Origin: Incurvaria masculella
Taxonomy: Eukaryota > Arthropoda > Insecta > Lepidoptera > Incurvariidae
NCBI GenBank assembly: GCA_946894095.1
Contig: OX335652.1
Span: 20,421,001 to 20,485,000, forward strand
Direction: 5' to 3'
Length of the DNA stretch: 64,000 bases
The notes beneath the pieces are model-generated. The model did not search any database. It was not told the DNA's origin and saw only the letters and a program-made list of their open reading frames with translations. Below are positions 63,830 to 64,000 of the stretch, one piece after another (the first letter of the stretch is position 1; the number at the start of each line of letters is the position of its first letter). Position numbers and translations under genes: made by a program.

Positions 63830-64000
63830 AAAAATTTAAATGAAAGTAAATCACGGACGCTGTAGTAAAAAATCAAACCATAACTTAATTGATTTAGAAT
63901 CTTCATGGAACGAGTAATACACGACCAAACTTATTGCATAAAACGCGCAATAATATCGAACTTTCGGATCTTAGGAACTAACTATTTACAATTTTACAAT
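63830..64000 (-). mobile_element. TTAA-type MITE copy 4, diverged, cut by window end
   Basis: GCTGTAGTAAAAAATCAAAC, ACTTAATTGATTTAGAATCT, GCATAAAACGCGC and CGAACTTTCGGATCTTAGGA align with the middle of copies 1-3. Confidence 0.6.

Overview
This window looks like lepidopteran (moth or butterfly) nuclear DNA. It carries many copies of an interspersed repeat that begins CCGGCCAAGTGCGAGTCGGA, ends in a GGAACCCTAAAAA block and holds a GACG/GGAC microsatellite. By recollection this repeat is widespread in Lepidoptera; I ran no search. I found no convincing host protein-coding exon. The window reads as intergenic or intronic sequence with dense transposable elements and a few GC-rich islands that lack repeat signatures.

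The main element is a complete Ty3/gypsy-type LTR retrotransposon on the minus strand (31940-43571, about 11.6 kb). It has two 1385-bp LTRs with no difference I could find, a 4-bp CTTA target duplication, a PBS resembling tRNA-Lys, a gag ORF and a pol ORF (protease, RT, RNase H, integrase). Gag and pol are in different frames, joined at an A AAA AAC slippery heptamer consistent with -1 frameshifting. A 3.2-kb non-coding 3' region holds modular repeats. A second compact LTR element (28261-29230, 970 bp, TRIM-like) has identical 244-bp LTRs, an AACT duplication and an 18-nt PBS matching the tRNA-Trp 3' end as I recall it.

The most interesting system is a SINE superfamily with two kinds of Pol III head on one shared body. 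One head is tRNA-like (A box and B box). The other is about 113 nt, resembles 5S rRNA (A-box/C-box block) and is closed by a CAGCCTC/GAGGCTG stem. About 22 full or partial copies are present. Also present: 14 copies of a non-autonomous, possibly Helentron-related (HINE/MINE-like) element, twice in head-to-tail tandem; a TTAA-flanked MITE in four copies; several palindromic MITEs; a foldback element built from short GTCGCC-type repeats with a TTAGG-like core; and decayed non-LTR retrotransposons of Jockey/CR1 and RTE type.

Layout: 1-2.1 kb, inverted repeat-tail copies around a nested MITE. 2.1-9.6 kb, SINE, HINE-like and TTAA-MITE nests plus a 200-bp hairpin. 9.6-13.5 kb, mostly unique, then an RTE fragment and a LINE pseudogene. 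13.7-17.3 kb, SINEs, a GC-rich island and a HINE-like tandem pair. 17.5-25 kb, MITEs, a second TTAA-MITE and GC islands. 25-31.9 kb, HINE-like copies, the TRIM and unique sequence. 31.9-43.6 kb, the gypsy element. 43.6-50.3 kb, foldback element, decayed repeats and a minisatellite. 50.3-64 kb, GC islands, an RTE pseudogene, SINEs, a long-TIR MITE pair and a terminal HINE-like tandem pair.
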